From an uncultured Oscillospiraceae bacterium (GTDB taxonomy: Bacteria; Bacillota; Clostridia; Oscillospirales; Oscillospiraceae): a stretch of 64,000 bases of DNA. A program made the position numbers and the translations under genes. The notes beneath the pieces were generated by a model that was not told where the DNA came from, searched no databases, and worked only from the letters and a program-made list of their open reading frames with translations. The stretch is taken from contig CANQPU010000009.1 of NCBI GenBank assembly GCA_947625815.1, positions 17,676 to 81,675 of the forward strand. Reading direction: 5' to 3'. This document shows positions 60,836 through 64,000 of this stretch, piece after piece (positions within the stretch are counted from its first letter, which is position 1; every line of letters begins with the position of its first letter).

Positions 60836-61496
60836 ATATGAGATCGAACGGGCCCAGGTCCTCCGCTATCTGGGGCATCGGGGGCAGGAGATCGGCCCGG
60901 AGCTGAACGACAGGATCCGGGAGATCTCCGGGCTGTGCCTTGCCGCCGCCGAGCCCAGGTACTGCTTTGAGGTGTTCCCGATGGGGCCGGACACCACCGT
61001 GAACGGCGTCCGGCTCCCGGGAAAGGACGTCGCGAGGCTCCTTGACGGGGCGGTGTCCTGCGCCGTCATGGCCGCCACGCTGGGCTTTTCGGTGGAGCGG
61101 GCCATGATGCGCCTTGGGCAGCGCTCCATGACCTCCGAGCTCATCTGCAACGCCGCCTGCACCGCCCTCATCGAGGCGGTGGCGGACCGGTGCGAGAGGG
61201 AGATCCGGGACTACGCCGGGGCCCGGGGACTTGTGACAAGCTACCGCTACAGCCCCGGCTACGGGGACTTTCCCCTGGAGATGCAGCCGGCGGTGCTGGG
61301 GCTCATCTCCGCCGGAACGCGCCTGGGCATCACGCTGACGGACTCCATGCTGATGCTCCCGAAAAAGAGCGTCTCCGCGCTCATAGGGCTCTACCCCGCG
61401 GACGCGGGCGTGAGGCGCGGCGGCTCCACCTGCGAGACCTGCGAAAACCGGGAAAACTGCGAATTTCGAAAGGAGGGCGTTGGCTGCAATGGATAA
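60822..61496 (+). CDS. Stand-alone methionine synthase reactivation domain protein
   Basis: This 224-residue protein matches the C-terminal AdoMet-binding reactivation domain of MetH (PF02965-type), which remethylates oxidised cobalamin. The segment YRYSPGYGDFPLEMQ carries the RxxPGY-like AdoMet motif. The C-terminus has a cysteine cluster, CETCENRENCEFRKEGVGC, that could bind a metal or Fe-S centre. GGAGG lies 9 bases before the ATG at 60822. It overlaps metF by 14 bp and metH by 8 bp. It completes the shortened MetH encoded next, like the split pair known from Thermotoga. Confidence 0.87.
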   Translation: MPGSEYEIERAQVLRYLGHRGQEIGPELNDRIREISGLCLAAAEPRYCFEVFPMGPDTTVNGVRLPGKDVARLLDGAVSCAVMAATLGFSVERAMMRLGQRSMTSELICNAACTALIEAVADRCEREIRDYAGARGLVTSYRYSPGYGDFPLEMQPAVLGLISAGTRLGITLTDSMLMLPKKSVSALIGLYPADAGVRRGGSTCETCENRENCEFRKEGVGCNG

Positions 61497-63831
61497 CGGC
61501 TTTACGCTGATAGACGGCGGGATGGGAACGGAGCTCCAGAGACGGGGCCTTGCGGCCGGGGCCCTGCCGGAGCTTTTGAATTTAACGGAGCCGGACATCG
61601 TCCGGGCCGTCCACGCAAGCTACGTGGAGGCCGGGGCGGATGTGATCACCGCCAACACCTTCGGCGCCAACGCAAGAAAGCTGGGGGACGCCGCGACCGT
61701 TGAGAAGGTGGTGGAGGCCGGGATCAGGCTGGCCCGGGAGGCCGGGGCGAAAAAGACCGCCCTGGACATCGGCCCCACCGGGGCGCTCCTGGCCCCCATG
61801 GGGACGATGAGCTTTGACGAGGCCTACGGCCTTTTCCGGGAGGTGGTCCTGGCCGGCGTCAAGGCCGGGGCGGACCTGGTGATCATCGAGACTATGTCGG
61901 ACCTGCTGGAGGCCAAGGCCGCGCTTTTGGCGGTAAAGGAGAACTCGAGCCTGCCGGTCTACGTGACCATGACGTTCATGGCCGACGGACGGACCTTTTT
62001 GGGCACCAGCCCCGCGGTGGCGGCGGTGACGCTCTCGTCCCTGGGCGCCGACGCCGTGGGCATCAACTGCTCCCTGGGGCCGAAGGAGACAGAGCCGTTT
62101 GTCCGGGAGATGCTGGATTGGGCCACGGTGCCGGTCATCGTCCAGCCCAACGCCGGACTTCCCGACGCCACGTCCGGGCAGACGGTCTACCACGTGGGGC
62201 CGGAGGAATTTGCCGCCGTCCTGGGGCGGATGCTGGACGCCGGCGTCACCGTCGCCGGAGGCTGCTGCGGCACTACGCCCGCCCATATCGCCGCCCTCAG
62301 GCGGGAGATGGAAAAGCGCGCGCCCCACAGGCCGGAGCCGCCCCGCAGGACCGTATTCACCAGCGGACAGAGGCTGGTGAGCCTGGGCGATTCCATCGCC
62401 GTCATCGGCGAGCGCATCAATCCCACGGGGAAGAAGAAGGTCAAAGAGGCGCTCAGGACCCTGAATTTCGACTACATCCTGAACGAGGCCATCTCCCAGG
62501 AGGAGGCCGGGGCCGACCTGCTGGACGTGAACGCCGGACTTCCGGAGATCGATGAGCCGGCGGTGCTGGAGCGGCTGGTCCGGTCCATCCAGGCCGTCTC
62601 GCCCCTGCCTCTGCAGATCGACAGCTCCGACCCCGCGGCCCTGGACGCGGCGTGCAGGGCTTATTGCGGCAAGCCCGTCATCAATTCCGTGAACGGAAAG
62701 CGGGAGAGCCTGGAGACCATCCTGCTCATCGCCAAAAAATACGGCGCCGCGGTGGTGGGCCTGACGCTGGATGAGAACGGCATCCCGGACAGGGCGGAGG
62801 ACAGGCTCAGGATCGCCGAGAGGATCCTGAACGCCGCGGAAAGCCTGGGCATCCCCCGGGAGGACGTGCTCATCGACTGCCTGACGCTGACGGTATCCAC
62901 CAACCAGAAGCTGGCCCGGGAGACGCTGAAGGCGGTCCGCCTCGTCACCGAGAAGCTGGGCCTCAGGACCGTCCTCGGCGTCAGCAACGTCAGCTTCGGC
63001 CTGCCCTCCCGGGAGGTTATCAATGCCGGCTTCCTGGCGGCGGCCCTGGAGGCGGGACTGAGTATGCCGATCCTGAACCCCCTGTCCCGGCGTTATATGG
63101 ACACCGTGGCGGCCTGGAGGGTGCTGTCCGGCGAGGATCAGGGCGCGGCGGGATACATCGCCCGTTACGCCGATCTCCCCGCGCCCGCGGCGGAGCCGGC
63201 GGCGGGGGAGACGGTTGACATAACTCAAATCGTCCTCTCCGGGAGAAAGATGATGATCGAGGACGCGGTCAGGGCGGCGCTGGCCGACAGGAGCCCCATG
63301 GAGGTCATCAACGAGCTCCTCATTCCCGCCATCAACGCGGCGGGGGACCGGTTTGAAAAGGGCGTGTTCTTCCTGCCCCAGCTCATGGCCAGCGCCGAGA
63401 CGGTCAAGCGGGGCTTTGAGGTGGTCCGGGATGCCGCCGGGTCCGGCGGTGTCACGTCGAAGGGGAAGATCCTGCTGGCCACCGTGAAGGGCGACATCCA
63501 CGACATCGGCAAGAATATCGTGAAGATGCTCCTGACCAACTACGGCTATGAGATCATCGACCTGGGGCGGGATGTGGAGCCGGAGCTGGTGGTGGAGGTG
63601 GCCAGGCGTGAGCATATCAGGCTCGTGGGGCTTTCCGCCCTCATGACCACCACGGTGAAGGCCATGGCAGAGACCATAGAGCTCCTCCGCAGGTCCGGCG
63701 CGGAGTGCCGCGTCATGGTGGGAGGCGCGGTCCTCAACGAGGAGTACGCCAGGCTCGTCGGGGCGGATTACTACTCCCGGGACGCCCAGAGCTCGGTCAG
63801 GATCGCGGCGGAGGTATTCGGCGACCGGTAG
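61489..63831 (+). CDS. metH: Cobalamin-dependent methionine synthase lacking reactivation domain
   Basis: The enzyme transfers methyl from methyl-THF through cobalamin to homocysteine. Its modules in order are: homocysteine domain (about 1-290) with zinc cysteines in GINCSLGP and GGCCGTTP; pterin-binding barrel (about 300-560) with GERINPTGKKK; cap helices; and the B12 domain with DIHDIGKNIV, the His ligand to cobalt. The length of 780 residues against ~1200 for full MetH reflects the missing fourth module. The ATG at 61489 lies 12 bases after AAGGAGG; a TTG at 61480 is only 3 bases from it. Confidence 0.93.
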   Translation: MDNGFTLIDGGMGTELQRRGLAAGALPELLNLTEPDIVRAVHASYVEAGADVITANTFGANARKLGDAATVEKVVEAGIRLAREAGAKKTALDIGPTGALLAPMGTMSFDEAYGLFREVVLAGVKAGADLVIIETMSDLLEAKAALLAVKENSSLPVYVTMTFMADGRTFLGTSPAVAAVTLSSLGADAVGINCSLGPKETEPFVREMLDWATVPVIVQPNAGLPDATSGQTVYHVGPEEFAAVLGRMLDAGVTVAGGCCGTTPAHIAALRREMEKRAPHRPEPPRRTVFTSGQRLVSLGDSIAVIGERINPTGKKKVKEALRTLNFDYILNEAISQEEAGADLLDVNAGLPEIDEPAVLERLVRSIQAVSPLPLQIDSSDPAALDAACRAYCGKPVINSVNGKRESLETILLIAKKYGAAVVGLTLDENGIPDRAEDRLRIAERILNAAESLGIPREDVLIDCLTLTVSTNQKLARETLKAVRLVTEKLGLRTVLGVSNVSFGLPSREVINAGFLAAALEAGLSMPILNPLSRRYMDTVAAWRVLSGEDQGAAGYIARYADLPAPAAEPAAGETVDITQIVLSGRKMMIEDAVRAALADRSPMEVINELLIPAINAAGDRFEKGVFFLPQLMASAETVKRGFEVVRDAAGSGGVTSKGKILLATVKGDIHDIGKNIVKMLLTNYGYEIIDLGRDVEPELVVEVARREHIRLVGLSALMTTTVKAMAETIELLRRSGAECRVMVGGAVLNEEYARLVGADYYSRDAQSSVRIAAEVFGDR

Positions 63832-63890
63832 AGCGGAAGGCACGCCGAAGCATTTTGCCCGGATTTTTCGAACGAAATTCAAAAAAGTCC

Positions 63891-63919
63891 TTGACAATCC
63901 CGCGGGGAATGGGTATAAT
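63891..63919 (+). promoter_or_regulatory. Sigma-A promoter of the tRNA gene
   Basis: TTGACA (63891-63896) and TATAAT (63914-63919) are 17 bp apart, both exact, just before the tRNA. Confidence 0.9.
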
Positions 63920-63932
63920 AGCCCTTGCGTTT

Positions 63933-64000
63933 AGCGGGATTGTGTAAAGGTAGCACAGCGGACTCTGACTCCGTATGTGAGGGTTCGAATCCTTCTCCCG
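63933..64000 (+). tRNA. tRNA-Gln (anticodon CTG), 3' end cut by window
   Basis: The 5' acceptor strand AGCGGGA (63933-63939) can pair with TCCCG.. at the window end. The D arm has GTG/CAC with AAAGG in the loop, the anticodon stem GCGGA/TCCGT encloses the loop CTCTGAC, giving anticodon CTG, and the T arm is GAGGG-TTCGAAT-CCTTC. About three bases of the acceptor end and discriminator lie outside the window. Confidence 0.88.

Noticed and set aside
61582..63897. A 771-codon minus-strand frame opposite metH
   Set aside because: It is a shadow of metH with no motif.
63933..64000. tRNA-Gln as an integration (att) site
   Set aside because: No integrase or repeated tRNA fragment is visible; the region right of the tRNA lies outside the window.

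Overview
The window looks like chromosome of a spore-forming, GC-rich, anaerobic Clostridia member, most likely an Oscillospiraceae-type gut bacterium. The evidence is the spoIIAA-spoIIAB-sigF operon, an intact sigK and spoVA genes, a T-box-controlled valS, an [FeFe] hydrogenase, a B12-dependent methionine synthase split in two, and many near-perfect sigma-A promoters (TTGACA, 17 bp, TATAAT). No phage, insertion sequence, CRISPR array or rRNA was found. The left end cuts a PcrA/UvrD helicase and the right end cuts a tRNA-Gln.

Layout. 1-9.1 kb: helicase, HAD phosphatase, T-box valS, the forespore sigma-F module, and spoVAD-spoVAE facing it. 9.3-18 kb: an IMP dehydrogenase that resembles the Tritrichomonas foetus enzyme residue for residue at key positions, a CsoR-controlled copper ATPase with a CopZ domain fused in frame, a phospholipase C-like protein, two tandem RadC-like genes (one with a damaged metal site) and a group-B-like [FeFe] hydrogenase. 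18-30.5 kb: a pectin-type locus with a divergent CE8 esterase, an ECF-S-like protein, two LplB/LplC-type permeases, a very large binding lipoprotein, four unrecognised membrane proteins interleaved with an ATPase, a GH28 enzyme and a second ATPase. The esterase and hydrolase lack signal peptides, so imported pectic oligosaccharides are probably finished off in the cytoplasm. 30.6-46 kb: sigK, a zinc-ribbon membrane protein, a TM287/288-like heterodimeric ABC exporter, a Crp/Fnr-SBP-permease-ATPase importer, a secreted M3-type peptidase with SLH repeats, a CBS-domain family II pyrophosphatase, a DUF362 protein and a two-domain kinase. 46-58 kb: a SUV3-like helicase with a C-terminal zinc ribbon, a MATE transporter behind a terminator hairpin, serC-serA-lipid kinase-ymdB, mtaB, and a cysteine desulfurase-HAD-AlaX operon. 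58.9-64 kb: a palindrome-rich intergenic block, a GyrI-like protein, metF-reactivation domain-metH, and a tRNA promoter.

The best candidate for an undescribed system is the set of four small membrane proteins (24227-27760) built into the pectic-sugar ABC transporter operon. Other points of interest are the MATE leader, the three 13-bp repeats at the 5' end of the serC transcript, the fused copA-copZ gene and the T. foetus-type IMPDH. All functions are inferred from motifs and context, and no database search was run.
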